Positions 50,013 to 59,736 of a stretch of DNA of 64,000 nt are shown in pieces. The stretch lies in the NCBI GenBank assembly GCA_018714895.1, contig DVMQ01000014.1, positions 92,193 to 156,192 of the forward strand, in the 5' to 3' direction. The notes under the pieces were generated by a model. That model was not told the origin of the DNA. It did no database searches and saw only the letters and a program-made list of their open reading frames with translations. Every line of letters begins with the position of its first letter. Within the stretch, counting starts at the first letter, position 1. This stretch comes from Coprovicinus avistercoris (GTDB lineage: Bacteria; Actinomycetota; Coriobacteriia; Coriobacteriales; Atopobiaceae). The position numbers and the translations under genes are program-made.

Positions 50013-51947
50013 ATGCTTGATAACCTGTTTAAGCCATTCAAAATTGGCAACTGTGAGATTCCTAACCGTCTCGTAGTGCCCGCTATGGTTACCAACTACT
50101 GCAATCCAGATGGCACAATAACTGAGCGCTACATTCGATACATGGAAGAGAAAGCTCGTGGTGGTTGGGGCCTTATTATCACAGAAGACTATTGTGTAGA
50201 GCCTAATGGCAAAGGCTATAGCCGAATCCCGGGTCTTTACAATGACGAACAAATTGAGGGTTCGCGGCGTCTTTGTGAAGCGGTACATGCTCAGGGATCT
50301 AAGTTTTTTTGCCAAATGTATCATCCTGGCCGCCAGACTACGCCTATTGCGAATAATAATACGACGCCATATGCACCTGTAAACGATAAGGATCCTATGT
50401 GTCGCTTTCAGGCGCATGAAATGTCCATTGAGGAAATACATCAGCTCGTCGCTGCGTTTGGTGCTGCGGCTGGACGAGCAAAGAAGGCGGGCTTTGACGG
50501 CATAGAGCTTCACTGCGCTCACGGGTATCTTCTGGCTGAGTTTCTTTCTCCTTCAGCCAACCGCCGTGTTGATGAATATGGCGGTTGCTTTGATAACCGA
50601 GTACGCATTGTGGATGAAATCATGATGGCGATGCGTGAAGAGGTTGGTCCCAACTTCCCAATCCAAGTGCGTATTTCTAGCGATGATCTTGTTCCAGGTG
50701 GCAGAACCATTGCCGAGACGCTTGAGCTTGCTTGTCACTTGGAAGAAATTGGCTTTGCGGCCATTAACTGCTCAAATGGTATGTATGCGTCAAAAGCGGT
50801 TGACCAAATTATTGCCCCTATGTTTACTGAGCATGCACTTAATATGGATCGTTCTGATCGCATTCGCCAGGTAGTGTCTATTCCGGTGTTGCTTTCCAAC
50901 CGTATCAATGATCCTAAAATGGCAGATATTCTCATTAAAATGGGCGTTTGCGATGCTGTGTGCATGGGTCGTGGATCTCTGGCTGATCCGTATCTGCCAG
51001 TCAAGGCATGCGCGGGTAAGTTCTGCAATATTCGTTATTGCATTGGTTGTTTACAGGGATGCGAATGGCCGATTCTCGAGGATGGCGATGTAACATGTCT
51101 GGTGAACCCTCGCGTCGGTCGAGAAATAGAAAATGACCTTGCGTTAGTTAAAGAGCCAAAGAAAGTAATGGTTATTGGTGCTGGTCCTGCAGGTCTTATC
51201 GCTGCAGAAACAGCAGCAAAGCGTGGCCATGCTGTTACTGTTTATGAAGCAACAGATCACCTGGGTGGGCAGTTCCGCTCTGCAGCATTTCCAGTGGGAA
51301 AGGGCGAACTTGCAACATTCGTAAGTCAGTTACGGGATAGTCTTGAAGAGCTTAATGTTCCCATTAAGATGCAGTGCCCAGTTTCTGAAGACCTCATTGC
51401 TGCCGAAAAACCCGATGCAATTGTGGTGGCAACCGGCGCTAAGCCACTGATGCCTTCAATTCCTGGTATGGATGGAAAGAATGTTGTAACTGCAGAAGAC
51501 ATCCTTCTTGGAAATGTGGAAATTGCCGATGGGCCAATTGTTGTGTGTGGCGGCGGTGAAGTTGGTGCTGAAACTGCTCACTTTATTACCCGCCTTAACA
51601 GCGATGTTACGGTTCTCGAGATGCAGGATGAAATTCTAAACGATATGATGCCGTTTACTAAAAGTGTATTGCTTGGCATGATGGCAGAAGCAAAGATTGA
51701 CGTGCGCACCAATGCAACGGTGAAGGAAATTACTGCTGATAGTGTTATTTATACAGACAAGAACGGAAATGAATGCCAGGTTAAGGCCTCGCAGGTTGTT
51801 GCTGGTTTTGGATACCGTTCTTTTAATCCTCTTGAGGATGTGGCTCGTAAGTATTGTGACAATGTTCAAGTTATCGGTGGCGCCGTTAAGGCTGGTAATG
51901 CGATTACAGCAACACGTGAGGGCTATGAAGCTGGCCTCGCCATATAG
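50013..51947 (+). CDS. Old-Yellow-Enzyme/Fe-S/FAD reductase (2,4-dienoyl-CoA or enoate reductase family)
   Basis: The 644-residue protein has an N-terminal FMN-binding TIM barrel of about 350 residues (LFKPFKIGNCEIPNRLVVPAM, ELHCAHGYLLAEFLSP), a [4Fe-4S] site CIGCLQGCEWPILEDGDVTC and a C-terminal FAD/NAD(P) domain (VMVIGAGPAGLIAAETAAKRG, VVCGGGEVGAETAHF). This is the layout of 2,4-dienoyl-CoA reductase, enoate reductase, BaiCD and trimethylamine dehydrogenase. It should reduce an activated C=C bond with NAD(P)H in an anaerobe; the substrate is unknown. The ATG follows AAAGAAAGGGA. It is divergent from a PucR-type regulator and followed by dyad site C, so it looks like a single regulated gene. 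Confidence 0.9.
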   Translation: MLDNLFKPFKIGNCEIPNRLVVPAMVTNYCNPDGTITERYIRYMEEKARGGWGLIITEDYCVEPNGKGYSRIPGLYNDEQIEGSRRLCEAVHAQGSKFFCQMYHPGRQTTPIANNNTTPYAPVNDKDPMCRFQAHEMSIEEIHQLVAAFGAAAGRAKKAGFDGIELHCAHGYLLAEFLSPSANRRVDEYGGCFDNRVRIVDEIMMAMREEVGPNFPIQVRISSDDLVPGGRTIAETLELACHLEEIGFAAINCSNGMYASKAVDQIIAPMFTEHALNMDRSDRIRQVVSIPVLLSNRINDPKMADILIKMGVCDAVCMGRGSLADPYLPVKACAGKFCNIRYCIGCLQGCEWPILEDGDVTCLVNPRVGREIENDLALVKEPKKVMVIGAGPAGLIAAETAAKRGHAVTVYEATDHLGGQFRSAAFPVGKGELATFVSQLRDSLEELNVPIKMQCPVSEDLIAAEKPDAIVVATGAKPLMPSIPGMDGKNVVTAEDILLGNVEIADGPIVVCGGGEVGAETAHFITRLNSDVTVLEMQDEILNDMMPFTKSVLLGMMAEAKIDVRTNATVKEITADSVIYTDKNGNECQVKASQVVAGFGYRSFNPLEDVARKYCDNVQVIGGAVKAGNAITATREGYEAGLAI

Positions 51948-52032
51948 TCTGGCTCTCCTCTAGTCATATTAGGTCTGATGTCCTTTTCAGGTTCCTTCTT
52001 ATATATCGATTGCTAGCCGTCTGGGATGCTGT

Positions 52033-52067
52033 CCCTCTCATTTGTGCAAATCGTACAAATGAGAGGG
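52033..52067. promoter_or_regulatory. Dyad site C, hairpin downstream of the flavin reductase gene
   Basis: CCCTCTCATTTGT and ACAAATGAGAGGG are perfect 13-bp arms around GCAAATCGT, followed a few bases later by TTTTT, so it can also act as a terminator. The core (52041-52059) is the reverse orientation of the site A/B core with two changes in the spacer. The rest of the 51948-52257 gap shows no gene. Confidence 0.8.
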
Positions 52068-52257
52068 GCTACTTTTTAGAAGCGTTTAAAACAACGTGGA
52101 TCCCTGCTGAGAGTGAAGGCGTGGAGAACGGCGGTGCATAAAGTCTGTGTGCGCGGCGTGAAAGCCTGTGAGTTTACACGCGTTTTCTCAACAGCTCAGT
52201 AAACTATAGGTTTGGCCCTTTACGCATATCGGTTCAAGGGGAAGGTAGATTTCACGT

Positions 52258-55173
52258 ATGGCTTCAGAGGCGATTGTCATCCGCGGTGCTCGCGAGCACA
52301 ACCTCCAAAATATTGACGTGGATATTCCTCGTGACAAGCTTGTTGTCATAACTGGCTTATCTGGTTCAGGAAAGTCGAGTCTGGCTTTCGATACTATCTA
52401 TGCCGAAGGTCAACGGCGCTATGTGGAGTCACTTTCGAGCTATGCGCGCCAGTTTTTGGGGCAAATGGATAAGCCTGACCTCGACTCCATTGATGGTCTA
52501 TCCCCAGCGGTATCCATCGACCAAAAGACAACTTCCAAAAATCCACGCTCAACGGTGGGTACTGTCACTGAAATTTATGACTACCTCCGCTTGCTCTACG
52601 CACGTGTTGGTACGCCACACTGCCCAGAGTGCGGGCGCGTGATCGAGCGTCAAACAACTGATCAGATTGCTGATAAGGTTTTGGTTGCAGGTGAAGGTCG
52701 CCGTGCCTTTGTGCTTGCACCTGTGGTGGTTGGTCGTAAAGGCGAATATACCAAGCTCTTTGAGGATCTGCGCCGCGAAGGCTTTTCTCGTGTGCGTGTT
52801 GACGGGGAAGTGCGTGAGCTGGATGAGGCTATCACGCTTGATAAAAAATTCAAGCACACCATTGAGGTTGTGGTTGATCGTATTGTTATTCGCGAAGGAT
52901 CACTTGGTCGTATCGCTGAAGCTGTAGAGACTGCCACTCGTCTTGCTGCTGGCAAAGTCGGCTTTTATCTACTCCCTCCGCGCGATGCTCCCGAAGGTAC
53001 TGAAGGCGAGTTGCTCCAGTACTCATTGGCACTCGCTTGTCCTGAGCACGGCCACTCTATCGATGATCTTCAGCCGCGTGACTTTTCATTTAATGCTCCG
53101 TACGGCGCTTGTCCCGACTGTGATGGCTTAGGAACACGCCGTGTTGTTGAAGCGGAATCCCTCATTGTTGATGAGGCGCTTTCGGTTTCTGGCGGTGTGT
53201 TTGGATCAATCTTTGGTCATTCCAATTACTATCCGCAGATCCTTTCGGCTGTCTGTCGTCATATGGGGGAGTCCGATGAGACGCCTTGGCATGACCTCAA
53301 ACCGAAGACGCGTCGCGCGCTGCTCGATGGTTTGGGTTCCAAGAAGATCCGGGTGGATTATCACACGCGTGATGGCCGTGACACTCACTGGCTTACTACA
53401 TTTCCTGGTGTTCGTTCCATTCTGTTCGACCGCTGGCAGGAGACGAATTCTGAATCTACAAAAGCGCAGCTCGAGCGTTATATCCAGGAGGTTCCTTGCC
53501 CTACTTGCCATGGAGCTCGCTTAAAGCCTGAGTATTTGGCAGTAACTGTTGGCGGTAAGAATATCCAAGAGGTCTGCGATTTATCGTGTGCTCAGGCACT
53601 TGCATTCTTTAAGGAGTTAAAGCTTACCGATCGGCAGCAAACAATAGGCGGGGCCATTGTAAAAGAAATACGCGCGCGCCTGCAGTTTATGGTAAATGTT
53701 GGCCTCGACTACCTTACGCTTTCACGTGCTGCGGCAACCCTTTCTGGTGGTGAGGCGCAGCGCATCCGTTTGGCAACGCAAATTGGCGCTGGTCTTATGG
53801 GTGTGTTGTACATCCTTGATGAACCATCCATTGGTTTGCACCAGCGTGATAATGACCGTCTTATCGAGACGCTTTGTCGCCTGCGTGATCAGGGTAATAC
53901 CGTCATTGTGGTTGAGCATGATGAAGATACTATTCGAGCGGCGGACTATGTTATCGATATGGGTCCGGGAGCTGGTGAGTTGGGTGGCAAGGTAGTATGC
54001 GCTGGCACTCCAGCACAAATTATGGCTTGTTCAGACTCTTTAACTGGACAGTATCTTACGGGTGAGCGGATGGTACGTCTGCCCGAGAAGCGCCGCAACC
54101 CGCATCGTGGCGCTATTAAGGTGGTTGGTGCACGCGCAAACAATTTAAAGAATGTAACGGTAAAGGTGGAGCTTGGCACGTTTACGGTGGTAACAGGTGT
54201 ATCGGGATCGGGAAAAAGCTCGCTGGTAACCGATACTATTGCTCCGGCGCTCACCAATGCTGTTCATCGTTCTAAACGCCTCGTTGGTCCCATGCGTCGT
54301 CTCGAAGGTCTTGAAAACGCAGAAGGCGAGCGAGTGATCGATAAGGTAATCGATATTGATCAGTCTCCCATTGGTCGTACGCCTCGTTCCAATCCAGCAA
54401 CCTACATTGGTCTGTGGGATGATTTGCGTGCCCTCTTTGCTTCAACACCTGAAAGCCGTGCTCGTGGTTATTCTCCGGGTCGTTTTTCGTTCAATGTCTC
54501 GGGTGGTCGTTGTGAGGCATGCAAGGGCGACGGTCAAATTAAGATCGAAATGAATTTTCTGCCGGATGTGTATGTCCCTTGTGAGGCATGCGGTGGGCGT
54601 CGCTACAATCGAGAAACCCTTGAGGTTACTTACCATGGTAAGGATATTTCAGACGTGTTGGATATGACAGTAACCGAAGCACTCGCTTTCTTTGCCAATA
54701 TTCCACGCATCAAGCGCAAGCTTCAAACACTCTATGATGTTGGACTGGGATATATCCATCTCGGACAGCCCGCTACAACGCTTTCGGGTGGTGAGGCTCA
54801 GCGTGTAAAACTGGCGAAAGAGCTTCATCGCCAGCAAACAGGCCGTACCTTCTACATACTTGATGAGCCTACAACTGGTCTTCATTTTGAAGATGTTCGT
54901 CAGTTAATTGATGTCCTTGAAAAGCTTGTTGACGCTGGCAATACCGTGCTGGTCATTGAGCATAATCTCGATGTGATTAAAATGGCAGATCGCATTATAG
55001 ATATGGGTCCGGAAGGCGGAGATGGTGGCGGTAGTGTCATTTGCTATGGCACTCCAGAACAAGTTGCAGCTTGCCCCGAAAGTTATACCGGACATTATTT
55101 AAGAGCGATTCTTGAACGTGATCGTGCTCGTATGGCAGCAGCACAACCTTCAGAAGTGCGTGAGGCAGAATAG
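52258..55173 (+). CDS. uvrA: Excinuclease ABC subunit A
   Basis: UvrA recognises DNA damage and loads UvrB. The 971-residue protein has two ABC ATPase halves: Walker A GLSGSGKSS near residue 31 and GVSGSGKSS in the second half, signatures LSGGEAQRI and LSGGEAQRV, with Walker B LYILDEPSIGLH and FYILDEPTTGLH. Zinc-binding cysteines are seen in HCPECGR, CPEHG, CPDCDGLG, and the C-terminal CEACKGDG and CEACGG pair. The ATG lies after GGGGAAGG with a rather long spacer. No SOS operator is obvious. A YbaK-family gene follows 2 bp downstream. Confidence 0.98.
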   Translation: MASEAIVIRGAREHNLQNIDVDIPRDKLVVITGLSGSGKSSLAFDTIYAEGQRRYVESLSSYARQFLGQMDKPDLDSIDGLSPAVSIDQKTTSKNPRSTVGTVTEIYDYLRLLYARVGTPHCPECGRVIERQTTDQIADKVLVAGEGRRAFVLAPVVVGRKGEYTKLFEDLRREGFSRVRVDGEVRELDEAITLDKKFKHTIEVVVDRIVIREGSLGRIAEAVETATRLAAGKVGFYLLPPRDAPEGTEGELLQYSLALACPEHGHSIDDLQPRDFSFNAPYGACPDCDGLGTRRVVEAESLIVDEALSVSGGVFGSIFGHSNYYPQILSAVCRHMGESDETPWHDLKPKTRRALLDGLGSKKIRVDYHTRDGRDTHWLTTFPGVRSILFDRWQETNSESTKAQLERYIQEVPCPTCHGARLKPEYLAVTVGGKNIQEVCDLSCAQALAFFKELKLTDRQQTIGGAIVKEIRARLQFMVNVGLDYLTLSRAAATLSGGEAQRIRLATQIGAGLMGVLYILDEPSIGLHQRDNDRLIETLCRLRDQGNTVIVVEHDEDTIRAADYVIDMGPGAGELGGKVVCAGTPAQIMACSDSLTGQYLTGERMVRLPEKRRNPHRGAIKVVGARANNLKNVTVKVELGTFTVVTGVSGSGKSSLVTDTIAPALTNAVHRSKRLVGPMRRLEGLENAEGERVIDKVIDIDQSPIGRTPRSNPATYIGLWDDLRALFASTPESRARGYSPGRFSFNVSGGRCEACKGDGQIKIEMNFLPDVYVPCEACGGRRYNRETLEVTYHGKDISDVLDMTVTEALAFFANIPRIKRKLQTLYDVGLGYIHLGQPATTLSGGEAQRVKLAKELHRQQTGRTFYILDEPTTGLHFEDVRQLIDVLEKLVDAGNTVLVIEHNLDVIKMADRIIDMGPEGGDGGGSVICYGTPEQVAACPESYTGHYLRAILERDRARMAAAQPSEVREAE

Positions 55174-55175
55174 GT

Positions 55176-55682
55176 ATGTCAAAAAAGGAACGCGTCCAAA
55201 AAACGAATGCTATGCGCGAATTGGAGCGCGGAGGCGTAGCTTTTGAGGTGCGCACGTATGACGTGGAGCACGAAGATTTATCGAGCGGCGTGGGTGTCCG
55301 CATTTCTTCGATATTAGGAGAAGATCCAAACGCAGCTTTTAAGACGCTTGTAACAAAGACTGCCACCGGTGGTTATGTGGTGTGTTGTATCCCCGTTGCT
55401 GCTGAGCTCGACCTCAAAAAGGCTGCTCGGGCTGCAGGGGAGAAGTCGCTCACCATGTTGCCATTACGCGAGTTGGAAGCAGTTACAGGGTATGTGCGTG
55501 GCGGATGCTCGCCCGTGGGCATGAAACGTCTTTTTCCTACCGTTATTGACGAGACAGCTCAGCTTTTTGATGAGATTAGTATTTCGGGTGGTCGACGCGG
55601 CATTTCGCTCGATCTAAACCCTGAGGCGCTCGCCCAGTTCTTGGGGGCGATATTTGCCGATATTGAGCGAGATGAAGGGTAG
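55176..55682 (+). CDS. ybaK: YbaK/EbsC-type Cys-tRNA(Pro) deacylase
   Basis: The 168-residue protein belongs to the INS/YbaK editing family that hydrolyses mischarged Cys-tRNA(Pro). FKTLVTK contains the catalytic lysine, and VTGYVRGGCSPVGMK and ISGGRRGISLDLNP are family hallmarks. It begins 2 bp after uvrA and ends 4 bp before murJ, so the three are probably co-transcribed. Other trans-editing specificities are possible. Confidence 0.92.
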   Translation: MSKKERVQKTNAMRELERGGVAFEVRTYDVEHEDLSSGVGVRISSILGEDPNAAFKTLVTKTATGGYVVCCIPVAAELDLKKAARAAGEKSLTMLPLRELEAVTGYVRGGCSPVGMKRLFPTVIDETAQLFDEISISGGRRGISLDLNPEALAQFLGAIFADIERDEG

Positions 55683-55686
55683 CAAC

Positions 55687-57339
55687 ATGAACGAGAAAAA
55701 CCCTAACGTGCCTTCAAATTCATCAGATGAGATAACAACTGAAACGTCTACTCATGCAACAACCAATACGGTTGAAGGCGTTGGCCGTTCTGCGGCGATG
55801 ATGAGTGCACTTGTTATATTGAGTCGTATTACAGGATTCTTCCGTACATGGGGTCAGGCGTTTGCGCTGGGCGTTACGGTTGTTTCCAGCTGCTATACCG
55901 TTGCCAATAACTTGCCCAATCAGCTTTACGAACTGGTTATGGGTGGCATGCTCATTACTGCGTTCTTGCCGGTGTATCTTTCTGTAAAGCATCGAGCAGG
56001 ACGTGAAGGAGCTAATAAATACGCTTCAAATCTTGTGTCACTCGTTGTTATTATCATGGGAGTTGTGGCACTTGTCGGTTTTGTTTTTGCTGCTCAAGTG
56101 GTGTGGACGCAATCGTTTGGTGCTACCGATGAGTTTAACTCCGATCTTGCCACGTATTTCTTCCGCTTCTTTGTTATTGAAGTCGTGCTCTATGCGCTTT
56201 CATCAATTCTTTCTGGTGTGCTCAATGCGGAGCGTGATTATCTGTGGAGTAACGCTGCTCCAATCTTTAACAACTTTGTCTGCACGGCTTCGTTTTTTGG
56301 GTATGCAGCGCTTGTAAACAGTTATCCCGATCTGGCAATTCTTTGTCTGGCAATTGGCAATCCTTTGGGCGTGGCGGTACAAGTACTTATGCAGGTGCCG
56401 GCCTTGCGAAAGCACGGTATTCACATTCGTCCCTATGTGGACCTGTCTGATCCTGCTCTTCGGGAAACGCTTTCCATTGGTATTCCGTCTCTCATTGTTA
56501 CCTTTGCCTCATTTGTGACGGTATCGGTACAGACATCGAGCGCTCTATCGGTTACCGCAGCTGGCTCTTCTGTGGCGTACTATGCCCGTCTTTGGTACAC
56601 CTTGCCCTATGCAATTCTCGCTATTCCCATTACTACGGCGATGTTTACCGAGCTTTCTGAGTCGGTATCGGCGGGTGATATGGATGGATATCGCAAAGGA
56701 GTTGCCATGGGAACAAGTCAGATCATGTTCTTCTTGGTGCCTTTTGCGCTCTATCTTATTGTTTTTGCTATCCCGCTTATCACGCTGCTTGCAGCAGGCG
56801 CCTTTTCTGCTGACGATATCGCTATGACAGCGCGTTATTTACAGGTCTTAGCGCTCTCGCTGCCATTCTATGGGGTGTGCACCTACCTCCAGAAGGTCTG
56901 CTCATCGTTGCGCCGTATGGGAGTTTTTGCGTGGGCGAGTGTTGTAGCGGGTGTCATTCAAGTTGCATTCTGCCTGTTTTTAACGCCAGTTTTTGGTCTT
57001 GATATGGTGGCGCTCAGCTCTCTGTTCTTCTTTATTGCGGTAGATGTTGTAACCTTCTGGAGCCTTCGACGCGATCTTGGTGGAATGGGATTATCCCACG
57101 TCTTATCTTCCTGTATACGATCCTGTGGTCTTGGATTAGTCGGAGCTTTTGTTGGCGGTGTCATTCTTTTCGCTTTGAATGGTCTTGCTCCAATTGGTGG
57201 CTCGCTCGCTCGCGCGTTTATGTATACGGTTGCAGGTGGTATACCAGCTCTTCTCGTGACCTTTGGGTTGGCGCTTGTGTTTAAGCTTCCAGAGTCAAGT
57301 ATGATTCGGTCACTTTTGAGACGTATTCGCCGAAGCTAA
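55687..57339 (+). CDS. murJ: Lipid II flippase MurJ
   Basis: MurJ moves lipid II across the membrane for peptidoglycan synthesis. The 550-residue protein has a hydrophilic leader of about 35 residues and then about fourteen membrane helices. The N-terminal part shows ILSRITGFFRTWGQAFALG and NNLPNQLYELVMGGMLITAF, matching the MviN/MurJ family and its TM1 arginines. The ATG at 55687 follows GAAGGG; an earlier start at 55654 would lie inside ybaK. A 193-bp gap separates it from livJ, where no strong terminator is seen. Confidence 0.93.
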   Translation: MNEKNPNVPSNSSDEITTETSTHATTNTVEGVGRSAAMMSALVILSRITGFFRTWGQAFALGVTVVSSCYTVANNLPNQLYELVMGGMLITAFLPVYLSVKHRAGREGANKYASNLVSLVVIIMGVVALVGFVFAAQVVWTQSFGATDEFNSDLATYFFRFFVIEVVLYALSSILSGVLNAERDYLWSNAAPIFNNFVCTASFFGYAALVNSYPDLAILCLAIGNPLGVAVQVLMQVPALRKHGIHIRPYVDLSDPALRETLSIGIPSLIVTFASFVTVSVQTSSALSVTAAGSSVAYYARLWYTLPYAILAIPITTAMFTELSESVSAGDMDGYRKGVAMGTSQIMFFLVPFALYLIVFAIPLITLLAAGAFSADDIAMTARYLQVLALSLPFYGVCTYLQKVCSSLRRMGVFAWASVVAGVIQVAFCLFLTPVFGLDMVALSSLFFFIAVDVVTFWSLRRDLGGMGLSHVLSSCIRSCGLGLVGAFVGGVILFALNGLAPIGGSLARAFMYTVAGGIPALLVTFGLALVFKLPESSMIRSLLRRIRRS

Positions 57340-57532
57340 CAAAAGTTGTTCATCACGTTTCGACCTTGTTTCCCTTCTTCAATATTCCTGATTTTGCGCG
57401 GTCAAACACGCACAATAGGCTCAAAGCACCTGTAAAGATTCGTTTTATCGCGACATCTGCTGCAGGGATGCCGTGTATTCGAAGGACGGGTGTTTTGCGC
57501 CCACAGGAACCAGACATTGAAGGAGGAAGAAG

Positions 57533-58759
57533 ATGGGCTTTAATAAAACGCTTTCTCGTAGGAACTTCGTCCAGCTACTTGGGGCTTCGGGCGCTATTGC
57601 CGCCGTTGGTCTTTCCGGTTGCGATTCCGCGAAATCCGGCTCAGGTTCAGCTTTTATGCTGGGTGGCATTGGACCCACCACTGGTGATGCTGCCATCTAT
57701 GGCAAGGCTTGTCAGAACGCTGCACAAATTGCCGTTGATGAGATCAAGGAAGAGGGCGGCGACATTCAGTTTGAGCTCAACTTCCAGGATGATGCCAATG
57801 ATGCTGAGAAGTCTGTAAATGCTTATAACAACCTCAAGGACTGGGGTATGCAGATTCTCGTAGGCACTACTACAACCACGCCTTGCGTTGCTGTTTCTGC
57901 TGAGACAAACGCTGACAATCTCTTCCAGCTCACTCCTTCCGCATCATCTACCGATGTTATCGGTGGTCAACCCGATGCAGAGGGCAACATTTCTACGCCG
58001 CGCAAGGATAACGTTTTCCAGATGTGCTTTACCGATCCTAACCAGGGTGCCGCTTCTGCACAGTACATTTCTGAACAGAAGCTTGGTAACGCTATTGCCA
58101 TTATCTACAACATGTCTGATACCTACTCCACCGGTATTTATCAGAGTTTCAAGGCTGAGGCAGCTAATCTGGGGCTGAACATCGTTTCTGAGACTTCGTT
58201 TACTAACGACAATGCTACAGACTTCTCGGTACAGCTCAATGCTGCTAAAAATGCCAATGCAGACCTTGTCTTCCTGCCGATTTACTACACCCCGATTTCA
58301 CTTATCCTGACCCAGGCAAGCAACATGGGCTTCTCTCCCAACTGGTTCGGCGTAGACGGCATGGATGGCCTGCTTACGGTTGAGGGCTTTGACACCTCTC
58401 TTGCAGAGGGTGCAATGCTGCTGACACCATTTGTTGCCACTGCTACCGATGAGGCAACCACAAGCTTTGTTAGCAAGTATGAGGATAAGTACGGCGAGAC
58501 CCCTAATCAGTTCGCTGCCGATACCTATGACTGCGTCTACGCCATTCGCGACGCACTTCAGAAGGCTGGCTGCACTCCTGATCAGGATGCTTCAACCATC
58601 TGTGATGCACTCATTGAGACATTCACCTCTTCTGACTTCTCCTACACCGGCCTTACAACTGCTGGTAAGGCTGCTACATGGTCTGATACAGGCGAGATTT
58701 CTAAGCAGCCGATGGGCATGGTCATTGAGAACGGTGTCTACATGCCGCTTGATTCCTAA
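57533..58759 (+). CDS. livJ: Branched-chain amino-acid ABC transporter substrate-binding lipoprotein
   Basis: The 408-residue protein is a type I periplasmic-binding-fold receptor (MLGGIGPTTGDAAIYGKACQ, ILVGTTTTTPCVAVS, a typical LivJ-like core). It begins with a twin-arginine signal (SRRNFVQ) and lipobox LSGC. The ATG follows GGAGGAAGA. It heads a five-gene set with two permeases and two ATPases. Leucine/isoleucine/valine is the usual substrate of the family, but other amino acids or amides are possible. Confidence 0.92.
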   Translation: MGFNKTLSRRNFVQLLGASGAIAAVGLSGCDSAKSGSGSAFMLGGIGPTTGDAAIYGKACQNAAQIAVDEIKEEGGDIQFELNFQDDANDAEKSVNAYNNLKDWGMQILVGTTTTTPCVAVSAETNADNLFQLTPSASSTDVIGGQPDAEGNISTPRKDNVFQMCFTDPNQGAASAQYISEQKLGNAIAIIYNMSDTYSTGIYQSFKAEAANLGLNIVSETSFTNDNATDFSVQLNAAKNANADLVFLPIYYTPISLILTQASNMGFSPNWFGVDGMDGLLTVEGFDTSLAEGAMLLTPFVATATDEATTSFVSKYEDKYGETPNQFAADTYDCVYAIRDALQKAGCTPDQDASTICDALIETFTSSDFSYTGLTTAGKAATWSDTGEISKQPMGMVIENGVYMPLDS

Positions 58760-58842
58760 CGTATTATTGGCTGCAGTGATCTGATCAAAGTGGGGGCCAT
58801 CTTTTTGAGGTGGTCTCCGCTTTCCTCTTGAAAGGAGGGGAC

Positions 58843-59724
58843 ATGGAGATTCTTGCCAATCTTATTAACGGTATGAGCTTGGGAAGTGTGTATGCCATCA
58901 TCGCACTCGGCTATACCATGGTTTATGGCATTGCGAAGATGCTGAACTTTGCCCATGGTGATGTCATCATGGTCGGTGCTTATATCTGCTTCTGCTCCGT
59001 AAGCTATCTTGGGCTGCCACCAATGCTTGGTGTGCTGCTGTCGGTGGTGGGATGCACACTGCTTGGCATCATTGTCGAACGACTTGCCTATAAGCCTCTG
59101 AGAAATGCTCCGTCGCTCAACGTTCTTATTACAGCTATTGGCGTAAGCTACTTTTTGCAGAATGCCGCTCTTCTGATAATGGGCTCTGATCCTAAGTCTT
59201 TTTCGTCAATTATTAGCCTGCCGGCAATCAATCTGTTTGATGGTAGTCTGACAATTAGTGCCACGGCTGTAATTACGATTCTTGCTTGCGTTGTCATTAT
59301 GCTGGCACTGACAACATTTACCAACAAAACCAAGATGGGTAAGGCCATGCGTGCGTGCTCCGAGGATCGTGAAGCTGCGCAGCTGATGGGCATCAATGTT
59401 AATTCAACCATTTCGATGGTATTTGCTATCGGTTCTGGTCTTGCAGCTATTGCAGGCGTCCTTATGTGCTCGGCATATCCAACCCTTATGCCAACAACTG
59501 GTTCCATGCCTGGTATCAAAGCTTTTACGGCAGCTGTTTTTGGCGGCATTGGCTCTATTCCAGGAGCTGCTTTGGGCGGTATTTTGTTGGGCATCATCGA
59601 GATTTTTGCTCGCGCCTATATTGGTACGCAAGTGGCCGATGCAGTTGTTTTTGCGGTTCTAATTGTGATTTTGCTCATCAAACCTTCTGGCCTTCTGGGC
59701 AAAGTAGTTCACGAGAAGGTATAG
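58843..59724 (+). CDS. livH: Branched-chain amino-acid ABC transporter permease LivH
   Basis: The 293-residue membrane protein has the LivH pattern: NLINGMSLGSVYAIIALGYT (first helix), GIAKMLNFAHGDVIMVGAY, MGKAMRACSEDREAAQLMGI (coupling loop) and FGGIGSIPGAALGGILLG. The ATG at 58843 follows AAAGGAGGGG; an upstream start at 58810 lies before that site. livM follows directly. Confidence 0.95.
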   Translation: MEILANLINGMSLGSVYAIIALGYTMVYGIAKMLNFAHGDVIMVGAYICFCSVSYLGLPPMLGVLLSVVGCTLLGIIVERLAYKPLRNAPSLNVLITAIGVSYFLQNAALLIMGSDPKSFSSIISLPAINLFDGSLTISATAVITILACVVIMLALTTFTNKTKMGKAMRACSEDREAAQLMGINVNSTISMVFAIGSGLAAIAGVLMCSAYPTLMPTTGSMPGIKAFTAAVFGGIGSIPGAALGGILLGIIEIFARAYIGTQVADAVVFAVLIVILLIKPSGLLGKVVHEKV

Positions 59725-59736
59725 GTGGTGAAGCAG

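Noticed and set aside
47881..52067. Insertion sequence or transposon bounded by the dyads
   Set aside because: The outer dyads are hairpins, not terminal inverted repeats of a transposase gene; no transposase or target-site duplication is seen. A regulatory explanation is preferred.
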